Shown piece after piece: positions 12,374 to 23,956 of a stretch of DNA of 64,000 bases. The DNA is from Thelephora terrestris (lineage: Eukaryota; Basidiomycota; Agaricomycetes; Thelephorales; Thelephoraceae), in the NCBI GenBank assembly GCA_015956445.1, contig WIUZ02000001.1, positions 3,658,001 to 3,722,000 of the forward strand. Reading direction: 5' to 3'. The translations under genes were made by a program, and so were the position numbers. Under the pieces are notes generated by a model, which was not told the origin of the DNA, made no database searches, and worked only from the letters and a program-made list of their open reading frames with translations. How positions within the stretch are numbered: the stretch's first letter is position 1; each line of letters begins with the position of its first letter.

Positions 12374-13506
12374 TCAATCATTCTCCCCGTCGCTGTCAGC
12401 CCCCGATAACCCTTCGATAGTGACACCGCCATCGACACGATCCGGACCCTGATCAAGTTCCATGCCATCCTCGTCCACCTTCTTTGATTTCTTCTTATTC
12501 ATCTTCTCCAGTATCTTATCCGCTCGATTGAAAATCCCCCCCGTCTGAGCCCCACACGCGATGCATTTTGGCGTTTTCCCAAAACGTTTGATGGCACAGT
12601 CCGAGCAAAAGTAATGTCCGCACCGTGTCACCACCGGGTTTGTGAAGTGTTTTCGACAGATTAAGCACGCAAACGGCACATCCTCTTCAGAGTCAGAATC
12701 CTCGACGTCCTTGGCCTCCCTCTGTGCGGTCTCTGCTAATTTGTCCAGTTGCCATCCTGCGAGATCTGTCACACACGCCCAACCAGGTAAGTACCCGTTC
12801 GAAACGTACGCAACTCAATTGAACCACCACGCCTACTCACATGTCCCTCTGTCGTGTAAAAACTTGCACGTGTCCCCGAATCCGCAGTAACCGGTCTCTA
12901 AAACGCACGCGCCCCGTCGTTTTAGATCTATATTCACAATCTTCACCAGGGTGGAAACGCACCTTTGTAGTCCTTGCATACGTCAGGCTGATAATCCACA
13001 ATCGTCACCGTCCTTATCGTGCTCGTATTCCGCTGCGGCCCGACCCTCATCGCCTTGGGCACTTCCTGCCTCCTCTTCAGGTGGTTCGTATATCCCTTCT
13101 GCCCTCGATACAACCCGTCCTCCGGTCCATCGTCGTCATCACCATCAGCGTTCTCCGCCTTGCGTCGTTTCGCGAGAACCTCATCCGCCTCGTCACCTAG
13201 CAAGATCGCCTTGGCAGCGTTTATGTGTGACCCTTCCGTCGTCCACTTCACGCCGGGTCCATCCCTCTCTTCTTCTTCCGCCTCGTCCTCGTCTCGTTTC
13301 GAAACAGTTCGCTTCGTCCCGGCGCTGATGAGCCGACTGGCGTTCTTCCGAGCTGGCAGAACCACCTCCGATTTGGATGGTCCCGTTGTAGTGGTGGAAG
13401 AAGTTTCAGCAGGTCCTGGCGAAGCGGACCTCTGACGAGTAGTTGTGGGACGGGACCTTCCCTTCTTTCTGATGAATGGGACTACGACATCCTGCGCAGA
13501 TGCCAT
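12374..13506 (-). CDS. CWC24: Spliceosomal CCCH/RING protein (CWC24/RNF113 family)
   Basis: Three exons (13506-12963, 12897-12841, 12765-12374) give 330 residues. The N-terminus is basic and Ser-rich with an acidic stretch. The central CCCH finger is C-x8-C-x5-C-x3-H ([20 protein letters not shown], about residues 178-197), split by the first intron. It is followed by the family linker [10 protein letters not shown]. The RING finger runs [20 protein letters not shown], then CSDC and CIAC. The tail is Lys/Asp/Glu-rich. Cwc24 binds the 5' splice site region in the activated spliceosome before step one, and the human homologue RNF113A is also a ubiquitin ligase. The protein acts in the nucleus. 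It is complete with normal length and domain order. Confidence 0.96.
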
Positions 13507-13853
13507 TCTGTGTGGTTGCGCGTCGTTGAGGACAAGTGGTTGTTGGACGCTGTGGGTGCAGTAAGCGCCACAAGGTGGCCAATCGATCGAAAGGATGCCT
13601 GATTCCCGAAACGGTAACTCATCGTCTTTGTCATTGCATTGACCGACGCTTACTTATCCTTGACTCGAGCTCAGAATGTCCCTCGAGCGCGGGCTCGCCA
13701 TAGCTCTCACACAGTGTCACTGTAGCGGCGCGGACGACAAACGATACTGTAAGCGTAGATTACCGAAGCAAGATAACCCGCTGGCATCAGTCTAAATACT
13801 CCGCATACGCTACACAATCAGCTGGATGCAGCAACCCGGAACATCCATCTAGG

Positions 13854-15178
13854 TTACGCCGCATTCAGCACTCTCATCGCCATTTCAAAGCCCAGGAAGG
13901 TGGCTCCATTCGCAAACGGCGAACTATAAAAGAAAGAAGCCGTGAGTGAAACCGGGCGCATTTCGGACCTTCCGCCCTGGGTCTTATCGATGGACCCATC
14001 CGAGGAAAACCAACGTACCGAATAAGCGTCGGGGTCAACCCTCGCGTAAACGCTTTTATGCCTTCCGCCCTCCATATCGTCCTCACGCAATCCCACGTTG
14101 ACTTGTACTTTTGCCCGGTAGCGGGTGAAAATCCGTCGGTCTGCATCCGAGACTTGATCATATCTATCGGGTATATGACTGCCCAAAGCTGGGAATTCAC
14201 GAAAAAAAAACCTAGAGTTAAACCATCCGGGGAACGGAAACGAGTTGGGGAACGACGTCGTACCGTATATCCGGACGCAGCGCCGAACAAGGCCGTTTTT
14301 GCGGGGTTCACCTGGTCTCGTCTGATCCCCTTTTGCGTCATCTCTCTCTCCATCAATTTCTCGTAGGTCCAGAAATAGACACCGTATCCGCTAGCTTCAC
14401 GGCAGAGCGTCGCGACTTGACCCTTGTAAATTCCAGCGATCCCGTTGGCCCTATAGATCTTCTTGAACGCATCCCACGGACCGGCATAAAGTCGGGCTTT
14501 ATCAGGTTGAGTCTGCAGACCTGCGGCGATCGAGTGAAAAGCGTAAGTCTAAGATGTAGCGCTACACGGACTTTGATGAATTGCTCACGGATGCGGATGT
14601 GTTCTACTGGACCAGACACGACCGAGTTTGCCAGACCAGCGATGACACCCGAAGCAAAGAACTGCGATCCAGTCAGGGACCCGTCACCAGTCCCCGAAGC
14701 GACGTTTCGGGAGGAAAATACTCGCTTCGAATACTCGAGTCCGGCAAATTGGATCGAAACGCACAGACCGATCCCGAGCAACGGTGTCAGTGTTCCCTAT
14801 ATGTCCCCGATATAATCTACGGGGTGAGTCCACATGACTCGGAAGCAAACACTAGAGCGGCTTGCCTTATAGAAAGCGAGCGGGCCCTCGTTCTTGAGGA
14901 TCCCACCGGCACAGTCGAGCATTCCCGAATAAGTCCCAGATGGGGATGTTTGCATCCTCTGAATATTCGGTTCATGCGGGTTGGCGTTGAAAAGGGCTCA
15001 GGAATGACATACCACTTTGACTATATCAAAAGGTTGACCGACGAGGACCTGGTGGCACACATAGGGTTTATACGGTCAGACGACGTGACCGAACGCGAAC
15101 AAGCGTGTTTTCAAGATGAACCTGTGCGATACCCCCACATGTCCCCGCGGTCAGGTCTTTGGCAGTTTCATAGCCCAT
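13854..15178 (-). CDS. YMC1: Mitochondrial carrier protein (YMC1/YMC2 type)
   Basis: Seven exons (15178-15122, 15048-15013, 14958-14866, 14796-14589, 14520-14264, 14188-14019, 13923-13854) encode 296 residues, the standard carrier length. It has three repeats with the carrier signature: QPFDIVKVRMQT in repeat 1, SGPVEHIRIRLQTQ in repeat 2, and YPIDMIKSRMQTD in repeat 3. Each is followed by a GxxxAxxxG-like or NEGPLAFYKG / AEGIKAFTRGL half. The GIAQVLVGQPFDIVKV start and GTLTPLLGIGLCVSIQF are typical of the Ymc1/Ymc2 branch, implicated in glycine, glutamate or oleate-related transport in the inner mitochondrial membrane. The substrate cannot be read from sequence. Intron 3 (14797-14865) is GC-AG (donor GCAAGC); using any nearby GT would add or lose residues inside a conserved block. 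Confidence 0.93.
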
Positions 15179-15432
15179 GGAAGAATAAAAGAAAGGAAAG
15201 AAAGAACGAAGGAGAGGGGATGACTCCAAAAGTGAATTCAACGCGCCGGTCGGAACGAGCAAAAACCCGCGTAGGCGGGAGAGAGAAGAAAAAAGAAAAA
15301 AAGAAAATCGAATATAGAACAGGATAAATAAAATAAAATAAAAATCAAAGCGGCAAAAGCCGGGCGGAACCAAGAGAGAGAAAGCGAGCTGACAAATGCG
15401 AAATGAATGGGATGCCACGTGGTTATCTAATG

Positions 15433-15699
15433 CTACAGCTTTGTCTGTTTGGGCCGCTGGCCGAATTGTCCTGTTTGTGTTCGAGATGAGCCTCTCGGCG
15501 GGGCGGGTGGTGTCGGGAGCGGGGACGGAGGGGATGATGCACGGTACCGCTCCATCGCTTCCTGCTCGGCCCGCCGCCACTTCTCCTGACTTTCACGCGA
15601 CTCTCTCCGCCAGGCCTCTGCGATCGCGTCTGCGGGCGTCAATGCGTGGGAGAATGGTCGCGATTTGAGTGGCTTGTTGTCAGAGTCGCCTGAGGACAT
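15433..15699 (-). CDS. Short hypothetical protein, 88 residues
   Basis: An uninterrupted ATG-to-stop frame encodes 88 residues. The first half is a charged helix (DAIAEAWRRESRESQEKWRR continuing with AEQEAMERY) with a regular Arg/Glu/Ala pattern expected of real protein. The second half is Pro/Ser-rich. There is no membrane segment or known domain. It lies 255 bp upstream of the YMC1-type carrier on the same strand. An additional 5' exon beyond 15699 is possible. I do not recognise the family; the call rests on composition only. Confidence 0.45.
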   Translation of the reverse strand: MSSGDSDNKPLKSRPFSHALTPADAIAEAWRRESRESQEKWRRAEQEAMERYRASSPPSPLPTPPAPPRGSSRTQTGQFGQRPKQTKL

Positions 15700-18169
15700 C
15701 CTACACCTGGAGAGGAAACCGTGGTCGGTGAGAGGGTCGTGGTGGAGACGCCAAAGAAAACGTCACTTACGAAGAAAGGTCATAAGACAAGGGAAGCAGG
15801 AAAGTAGGGCTCATTACGAAACGTTCGTTGGCTGTCTTATAAGCACCGGGGGAGATGAAAGTCCAAGAGAAAGATGAGTGAAATCCGGGGAGATAGCCGT
15901 CGTCGTTAAAGGACCGGAAACTGAAACCTCATGCTCATTGTTATTGCCTCTTTTTAACGCGAGAAGCATCAAGGGGGTAGGGGTGCCTATTCCCAAAAAG
16001 GCAAGCTGAAAGGGCGTGCAAAAACACGCGAACGACTGCAATTCGCTGCATCCCTGCCGTTTTCGAGCCTTTTCATGAAATTGCTCGGTCGATGGGCCAT
16101 CTATCTCATCGGCATTCAAGTATTATTGTATGAGCGAACGTAAAAAAATTTCGGAAAATGCTCTTGCCCTTTCACCCATTTTTGGTAACTTGAAAGGATC
16201 CTGACGCTGAAACTCGCCTTACCCTCATGTTAATCAACCCCGCGAGTCAATAGTCCATCGCTCTCAACACCTGGTAGGGGCGAGCCATCAGCGGGGTATA
16301 TCTCAGCCACGCTCACTTGCAATGCGCCTGAATCAATGCCCCTCCCCTTCGCACGTTCCGCACACCGCATTACAGTCCCCAAACCCTCAGATCAGCCGTC
16401 ACACGAGGCAGATTCCAAGCAACCATCACCAGAGGGTCCATTCGGAAGGTCTTCGCCACGAGACCACGAGCATACTGTATAGGTAAGTATATACACCAAA
16501 AATTCGGCACGAACCCTACGACCAAGAGCAAAGCTATTATTGTTTCTGAGACATTCAGCTCCTCCATGCCAAATGAAGCTCCGTTATCGATATGTCCATG
16601 GCCGCTGTAAAAGGGGGTTGCTTTGATGCGAATTAACTGTGCCATCCGACTTCGGATCATCCTAACAGCACTCGTTTCCTGCGTAGCCAACTTGCGAATA
16701 TCGCTGCGGCGGCGTCGAGGGTACTGCCACGACACGCTGGATGTTGCAGGCTCGTGAAGATGCAACGTGGTACCGCCTGACCCGCAGTGCCCCGATCCCA
16801 GGCGGACGATCACCACGCTGAAAACGCAACTTTGATCGCGTGGGTGTTGACGAAAGTGAGGTGAGGCATGATCAGAATTCCCCTTACTGCAACGGATAAA
16901 TTCTGAGAAACCGGGCAAGGTCAGCGCATCGCTTCTGCAGAAGAGTAAAGGGAGCTTTACCAGGCCCAAGGCGAGGTACTGAGCCCAGCTGCCGGTCAGG
17001 GAGCAGACCTAGAGCATCGTCAGAGTGTGGTGGTGAATGGCCCCGGCTCCGATAACCGCGAGCATGACAGGCGTCCTACAAAATGCGAGCTGGGGTCATG
17101 AATCCCCCAAATTTTCACGGCTGCCAAAGCTAGATGGTTCCCTGATCAACAAGATTGGGTGAATTGGAGAAGAGGAAAAGATGTGCGTAGAGTATGTTGG
17201 CGGAAAGGGTTGTCGTGATGAATGAAATTATCCAACGTGTGTTCACAACGTATCCCCCATTTAGGGCCCTGCCCAGTTGATGGATTACAAGTGGCCGTAA
17301 CTGGGCGAGTGGCTCAGGGTGCGGCTGATCGAATTTAGCAGTATAATACATACCCGTGCTTGCGGCCAGAAGAACCAAGGGGAAAACGTAAAATCGACGG
17401 GTGCATTCCCATACAACTGCAATGCAGTAAAGGGGGAACTTATCTCTCCAACAGATGCTTGGTGCGAACGCAGCCCGACGCTGTAGAGTTTTACGGTATT
17501 TGAAAAGCGAGTGGAGAGGAGACCAGGGCCGTTATCCGAAGCGCGAACATCCGGACGGCTCGGGTTCCGCATACCGAGGGGCACTAAAAGTGACAGCGGG
17601 AGTCAACAGTGGGCCTCCCGGTGGCGTATTATAAACGAGGGTTACACACCCCAGAAGCGATAACACACATCATGATATCCGTCGTAATCATGACACGATG
17701 TGTATGTCCTCGATAGCTTGGCGGAACAGTGCAGCGGTCACTGTCTTGGTGAGAAGGACGAGGTGCATCCCTGCGAGAAACAACGTTCGACAGCTTTTCC
17801 AAGGAGGGCGTGTCTGGCAGCTTACCGTAATGAGTGGATTGGATCATTATGGATGCCCTGTCTGCCCTTGATTCCATACTCCAATGCCCTTTTGCCAGCA
17901 AAAACACGAACCGCCATCACCTAGTAGACTCCCCTGGATGGTCATTTCCCGAGGAGGTTGCGAGGAAAAGAGAAGGACGAGAGTAACGAGGAATAGGTAC
18001 GCGACTGCATAACCTTTTCTAATCGCTCCTCTCGTCCTTGTTCAAGAGTGACTCTGTTCACCGAGGAACGTTGTGGCAGAGAAGTGCAGCACACGTGACC
18101 TCGGTCCGTTCGGTTGAGAGAATGGACGGGATCTCGGATGCTCATCGCTGGGCGCTTTCAGTTCCATTT
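15700..18169. other. Unassigned region with hydrophobic open frames
   Basis: No gene could be assembled. Minus-strand frames at 16370-16650 (ETIIALLLVVGFVPNFWCIY, a likely membrane helix) and 17130-17378 (VLLAASTGMYYTAKFD, then hydrophobic ITTTLSANILYAHLFLF) look like pieces of membrane proteins. I could not join them with credible splice sites, and no family is recognised. They may be a decayed membrane-protein gene or chance frames. The plus-strand frame entering the LINE insertion point from 18122 is treated in the findings. Confidence 0.3.
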
Positions 18170-18182
18170 GACGATCAGCCTC
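18170..18182. repeat. Left target-site duplication of the LINE
   Basis: The 13-bp sequence gacgatcagcctc directly abuts the 16-nt T run that represents the element's poly(A) tail. The same 13 bp recur at 27720-27732 on the other side of the element. The bases outside the duplication differ (t versus g on one side), so the match stops exactly where a duplication should. Confidence 0.93.
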
Positions 18183-18198
18183 TTTTTTTTTTTTTTTT
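18183..18198 (-). repeat. Poly(A) tail of the LINE (T16 on plus strand)
   Basis: Sixteen consecutive T on the plus strand sit between the left duplication and the end of the minus-strand element. This is the A-tail produced when the element's RNA was reverse transcribed at the target site. Confidence 0.9.
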
Positions 18199-18924
18199 AA
18201 ATTCTGATTTAACGTGCTACAGCAACTCCTAACCTACTGCTCATCCATATGGACAGAACACGTGGTAAAACACTAAGTAATACCAACTCCTACAAAGACA
18301 GACATCCCATTTTAGCTACGCGGAGGTAGGGAAGAAAAAGAGAGAGTCCATGTAACTACCGAATTCGGGGTTCAGAGCTACAAGAGGGAAAAAGGGGCAT
18401 AGAGAGGGACAAATCCGTTCGGGCATGCTCTGCGAAAGAGACAGGGTGTGGAAAAATTTGGGGCATTGGCCCTGCATGTTGTTGTGGAAAAAATTTCTTG
18501 TGCGCTCCATAGAGAGAAGGAGGCAAGTGGTGAGGAAGAATAAGCGGGAACGAACCACCATCGATCGAAATCCTGTATGTCCTGCCGTCCCTCGGTCAGG
18601 GGCAGGTGGTGTCGGTGTCGATGAAGGCTCAAGTTCGGGAGTTGCATAGAAGTGAAAGGGGATAAGGGCGGGCTACCGGATGTGGATCCTTGTCCAGCGG
18701 CGCATCAGGAGGGAGCAGGTTGGCATGAGGGGCCAATAACTGTGCAAGCTCCCTAGCGTCAGCGGAGGCAAAGCGCAAATACGAGACTAGTTGCGTCTCC
18801 GATGCGTCTTAGAAGGGGACCCTATACACTGCGGTGTCCAGAGGGTAGCGGGTTGTCGGTGATGGTGGGGTGTGTATAAAGGAGTGTGGGATAAAATAAG
18901 GGAGGAAAAAGGAAAGTGAAGCTG

Positions 18925-19992
18925 TCAGATCTTGTAAGCAATAATCGCCAACAAAACAAAACATGCAAATGTGAGGGCGAGCGGGAGGCTGTCCACAACG
19001 TAGACCACGGTTTCCTTGGAGACCAGGAAGCCCGCAAATGAGAGAAGTTCTCCTGAGGGGATGGAGGAGATGGAGGAAAGGGAAGGGGAGGGAGGGGGTT
19101 TGGGAATGGGGGAAGCTGGTCGTTTGGCGTGTGCCTCCTTAAGTAACTGTTCGATCAAGTTATCTGGGAAAACATTGACGACGTGGATGGGAACCCTAGG
19201 GTTCTTCCGCTTCTTGATGGCTGTGAGGCAGCAGTCGTGGCAGGGGGCTGGAACAGGGTCGGTGATGGGATCAGCGATAAGGTGATCAGGTGGTGGGGTC
19301 CTTGGACTGTAAGATAGACCGCTCCGTTCTGATTGGATCGGTTGAACTGGACGTTGATGGTTGGGGATGACCCTGGATACGTGTCTGATCGGAGGTCGGA
19401 CCGTGCGAGAAGAGTGATGGGGTGGTGCTGATCGTTGGGGCAGGGCGAAAAAGGGTTGTGACGATCTGAATTGATCGTCGTGGTGGTTCGGCTGCATTTG
19501 GTTGTCCGATTCGGAGGGATCCCGTCCCATGTTCCTGACAATCTCCGTGACCGGAGTGATGTTGCATCTGTCGTTCCATTCGTCGATTCTCTGACGTGCT
19601 TGTTGCCATAGTGGAGGGGCCAGATCCTCCGGTTGGGTGGTTGGAGTCCAGTGGATTTCGGGAGTCACTGGTTCGATTTTTGGGACTAAGTCTGGGCTCG
19701 CCTGTCGCCGTCGAATGCTTCCGGGAAAGAGCACCGGATTCAGTGAGGAATGTGATGAAGTGTTCGAGAAGATCCTTTTTGAGGAGACTGGAGGTGGGCC
19801 ATTTGCGGTGAGAAATTCTTGGTGCATGTCGTCGTAGGCTTTCCCGAGCAACTTCGAAGAGGGGACATGCTTTGATCGCGTGTTCTCTAGAAAGGGGGAC
19901 CGGTGGATAGGGGGAACTGGTGGATGTACTGCAATCACATGCTCCACGATTGGGAATCTTGAATCGTTCGAAGTATTCGGTCGTGTAGCCAT
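18925..19992 (-). CDS. LINE third ORF, overlapping, with C-terminal membrane anchor
   Basis: This 355-codon ATG-to-stop frame lies +1 relative to ORF2 and overlaps its last 707 nt, then runs 361 nt further. Its first part lies opposite clearly coding ORF2 sequence. From about residue 90 on, this frame looks more protein-like than ORF2's, with for example PPLWQQARQRIDEWNDRCNI and VTEIVRNMGRD. A cysteine pair (CHDCC) follows, then a Pro/Ser linker. The last 20 residues (LPLALTFACFVLLAIIAYKI) are a strong membrane helix ending at the stop codon, the layout of a tail-anchored protein. Two readings are possible: a separate ORF3, or the true C-terminal extension of ORF2 reached after a one-base indel near 19740-19700 or by programmed +1 shifting. 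I know of no LINE family with such an anchor. Confidence 0.6.
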   Translation of the reverse strand: MATRPNTSNDSRFPIVEHVIAVHPPVPPIHRSPFLENTRSKHVPSSKLLGKAYDDMHQEFLTANGPPPVSSKRIFSNTSSHSSLNPVLFPGSIRRRQASPDLVPKIEPVTPEIHWTPTTQPEDLAPPLWQQARQRIDEWNDRCNITPVTEIVRNMGRDPSESDNQMQPNHHDDQFRSSQPFFALPQRSAPPHHSSRTVRPPIRHVSRVIPNHQRPVQPIQSERSGLSYSPRTPPPDHLIADPITDPVPAPCHDCCLTAIKKRKNPRVPIHVVNVFPDNLIEQLLKEAHAKRPASPIPKPPPSPSLSSISSIPSGELLSFAGFLVSKETVVYVVDSLPLALTFACFVLLAIIAYKI

Positions 19993-22900
19993 GTCCGGTG
20001 ATGAACTGGGTGAGACGGGAGGTAATGGGGCGGTTGATTTTCTTGAACCACTTGGGTGGTTTGAGAGAGGGATGGAGAACTTGGGAGTTTTTGAAGAAAA
20101 GGGAGTCGTCTTTTATAGGGTGGTCCTCGATGTGTTCTTTCCAGTTCTTGATGGGGTTTTTTTCTCTGATCTCCGATAGGACGTGAGAAAGACTGGCAAA
20201 GGACTGAATAGGTTTGAGTTTGGACTTGGCGCCTGCCTTGGCGAGGCGGTCCACAATGTCCATTCCTTTGGATCCTCCGTGGCCTGGGGTCCAGACTAGT
20301 GAAAAGGTGATCTCGGGGTTGATTGTGAACATCTCGAAGATGGCGTTTCGGAAGTCAATAGAGGACTGTTGTGAAGGATGTGGGGCAGGGTCGAAGATGA
20401 CAGAAATAGCGCTGGAGTTGTCCGAGTACATCTTGATGTTGTTGATTTCGGGGTGGTTCTTCATGTATTGAAGGGCCCCTCTGGCTCCGCGTGAAATGGC
20501 GAACATTTCGGCGTCGAAGTTCGACGCCCTGTCAGAGTAAGGTTTTGAAACAGAGAAGCATTTCTTGAGCGTCCCTTTTCCCACGGCATGGTGATAACCT
20601 GTGACGGCGTATCCAGTATGGTAACCGGTGTTCCTCTTGTTGGGGAGTCTAGATCCGTCAGTGAATATGGTAAGGCAGGAGGGGTCTCGTCTTCGGCGTG
20701 TGAAGGTGATGTTTTGATTGTGGACCAGGGATTTCCTATCCGTTTTGGCGCATACTTCTGGGTCGATATTGAGCCGATTGCCGAACATGGGGGAGGTGGT
20801 GCAGAAGGAGGCAGGGTCGCAGTGGTCGTGGTAGGGATATTGGCGCTCCGTGTCAGGCTGGAGGGTGGAGGCGAGGAGTGTGATCTGGGAATGTTTTTGG
20901 GGGTTCTTCGTGGGTTTGACACGAAGGAAAGGGGGTCTGATGAAAGGAATGTGAGTTTTGGGGCCTAGGTGGGCTCCCGGGACTCGGATGTGAAGTGGGG
21001 AGGAGGGTGGGATGAATGATGGTGGGAGTCTGAGTGAGACTTCGGATGAAAGTGGTAGCCGGAATAGTCTTGCTGCCGAGGACTCAAATAATTTATTGAT
21101 AGTGACTTCGATGGGGGGGATAAAGGAGGTGAAGTGGAGAGCCTCTGTCTGTGAGGTGCGAAATGCTCCGGTGACCCTTCATAGGCCCAGGTTCTGGACT
21201 GTCTGGAGCTTCTTGATGAGAGTCTTCTTGGGATGATGGGGGTTGTACCATAGTTGGGAACCGTAAGTGATGACTGGGATGACACATGTTTTGAAGAGGA
21301 GACGTAGGTGTTCCTGATTGATTCCTGTGACGGTGTTGCCTAGGCAGGAAAGGCCGGAGATGATGTTCTTCCCTTTTTTGCAGAGTATATCGGTGTGATC
21401 TTTGAAGGAAAGTTTCCTATCCAGGTAGAAGCCGAGCCATCGGATGTATTTGGGCGGTGTGATGGTGATAGGTTTCCCTTCAAGGACCGTTGACAAAGAG
21501 GGCGAAGAGTTGTGCTTCTAACGCCACGAGAAGTGCATGAGGTCCGATTTGTCGGGATCAATGTGCATGCCCAGTGAGTGGAAGAGGGATTCGGCCTTTT
21601 CCAACGTGGCTCTGAGGGTGATGACGTTTTCTTCTAATGAGTCGGATATGGCGAGGAAGCCCACATCGTCGACGTACGACCGAGGGGCAACGGGAAGGCC
21701 AGAGGAGGAGAGGATGGGATTGGCGTTGATGGTTTCCAGGACTACGGAGGCGTAGATGCACGATAGGACAGGAGAGGCTGGTGATCCTTGTGGGACGCCG
21801 ACCTTGAGATGGAATGATGGTGAAAGGTATTCGTCCAGACGGATTTGTACTTGGCGGTCTGTTAGGAATGAAGCAACCCAGTTACAGATTTCCCTTGGGA
21901 AACCTTTATCCCAGAGGGTGGATATCATCTTCTTGTGGTTGACGTGGTCGAAGAAGCCCTTGATGTCGATTGCTAGGAAAGAAGAGACAAGACCTTGTTG
22001 TCTTCCGGTGTGGATGTCATGAATGAGGGAGAGGCCTGCGTCCAGGCAAGATGCGTTTGATCTTCCACCAAATTGGTTGAATGGCATGAGGTCGAATTTC
22101 CCTGAGTCGAACAGAAGTCTTTTTGTGACAATCTTCTCAACCAATTTCCCTAGGCATTCGATAAGCTGGATTGGGCGGTGTGAGCGTGGGGCTGATGGGT
22201 CTCTCTTGGGCTTGGGGATAGCTACTACCAGGGAACGTTTCCATCTGGGATGGTGGATCCCTAGTTGGACAGATGCTTTGATGATGCTGTTTAGCTTGTC
22301 AGGCTGGCTCGTGTGGGCCCATTTGAGTACTTTGTAACCTAGACCTGAAATCCCGGGTGCGGAAGTGTTGGAGAGGTTTTTGAAAGCGAGACTGATCTCT
22401 TGCTCCGTCACCGGGAGGAAGGGGCGGGATGGAGAATGATTCGAGGGAGGGGGTTCTGTGTCAGGGTCGTCTCTGGTGGGTCCGGAGAGGGGAAACCATG
22501 TGTTCGCAAGAAGCTCGGCTTTGTCCTTGGAGTTCGTAGCCCAAGAGCCATCATGGTCCTTTAGGGCAGGGGTCAGGGTTTTCCGTTGGCCTCTGTACCA
22601 AGAATTGAGTCTCCATAAGTTGGTGGTAGTGGTGACTTCGGAGGCGTATTTCATCGCGTGTGATCTCTTGGATTTCTTGATCTGGTACTTGAGTTGTTTG
22701 TCCGTGACTTTTGCTCTGAGGAAATTGTGAGGAGAGGGTTGGGACCTTGCTTTGTCTCGAGCCTTTTGGGCGGTGCGAAGGGCGGATTTAACTTCCTTGT
22801 CGAACCATTTGGCTGCTTTTGGAGATGATTTATGCCTTAAACATGTCAATTTCGAGGCGGAGATCATGCTATCCATGAAGATGTCGACGGCTGAAGTGAA

Positions 22901-23899
22901 GGTGTCCTTGTCCAGTATGACCCCGGGGATGGCGAAGCGTCTCCATTGAAGAGTCACTTCCTTGTTGAATGCTTTTGTCCAATCGGACATGTTGTCGTCG
23001 TGAAAGAGGAAAGAGGTGTCGTCGAAGGGGAGGGGAGAGAAGCCGATCTTCCACGTGATGGGGTAATGGTCAGATCCGGTGTGTCTGTGGTAGTTGACTT
23101 GGAAATCGGAGATCCGAGGGATAGAGGAGGGTGATGCCCAGGTGAGATCAAGAACGGATTTGTACTCTTTTTGTGTCTTGCTGTTGTATCTGTAGAAGGT
23201 CGTATTGCCTTTGTCGTTAATGATAGAAAAGCCATGGTTGGACATCCAATTGACCAAAGACTCGGATTCGTCGGTGAGTTTGTGGTCGTGTTCTTCTATG
23301 GACCAGAGAGGGTGGTGGAGGTTGAAGTCACCTGTGACGATGATCTCGGTGAAGGGGAGTGTGGCGGAGAAGATGATGGGCAGGGAGGCAGAATCCTCAG
23401 GGTTATAAACATTGATGAATAAAATAGACGAGGAGTTGAAGTTGACTTCGAGGGCTTGGACATTAGGATTGGAGATGATGTCTGATCTGTTCTGGACGGT
23501 CCAGCCCGGGTGAGACTTGGGGACGTATACTGCTACTGAGGGTCTGTGTGGAGGTGCGAAGTCAGGGGAGATACTGATCCAGTCTTTGTGTGAGGGGAAG
23601 CCTAGGATTGGCTCGCCCGAAACGACATCCATTCCTATGCAGTAGTAGGAGACTTCCTGTATGAAGAAGATGTCTGTTTCCGGACCAAATGAGTTGAGTA
23701 AGGAGTGGATGGTTTTGTAGTCTTTCCTGCAATTCTGGGAGCATACCCGAAGCTGGTTGGAGGAGATAGGGAATGAAGGGGGGTAGGAAGAGGAAGATGG
23801 TTGGGAGACGGGGACGTATAGGTCGTCTTCGTCAATGTTAGGTGAAAAGCGGTCTAGTTCGGCTAATAAGTTATCCATGGTGAGGTCGTCTTGATACAT
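19286..23899 (-). pseudogene. LINE ORF2: endonuclease-RT-RNase H, two stop codons
   Basis: One frame runs from ATG 23899 to 19286 (1538 codons), interrupted only by TAG at 21520-21518 and TGA at 21181-21179. Domains in order: exonuclease-endonuclease-phosphatase fold from about residue 50 (LRVCSQNCRK; IQEV; TGDFNLHHPLWS); reverse transcriptase with PKPKRDPSAPRSHRPIQL, the FLAIDIKGFFDHV aspartate block, VPQGSPASPVLS and the catalytic SYVDDVG (about residue 740); RNase H (about residues 1066-1220) with FTDGS, FDAEMFAI, MYSDNSSAI and WTPGHGGSKGMDIVDRLA, so the D-E-D-H/D set is complete. A cysteine/histidine block (CDCSTS, then HAIKACPLF) follows. Both stops are one C-to-T step from a sense codon (CAG to TAG, CGA to TGA). 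The first stop lies just downstream of the RT core, so a translated product would lack RNase H. The 57-nt gap after ORF1 suggests reinitiation. Confidence 0.93.
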
Positions 23900-23956
23900 G
23901 AGGGACGTTTGCTTGGACGTATAGAATATGGTTTGGAATGGAGAGTAGGGGAGGGA

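Noticed and set aside
16370-16969. Membrane-protein gene on the minus strand at 16.4-17.4 kb
   Set aside because: Hydrophobic segments are present but no set of credible splice sites joins them, and no family could be recognised.
18183-18198. T16 run as a transcription terminator or simple homopolymer
   Set aside because: It abuts a duplication that recurs 9.5 kb away and sits at the 3' end of a LINE, so it is the element's A-tail.
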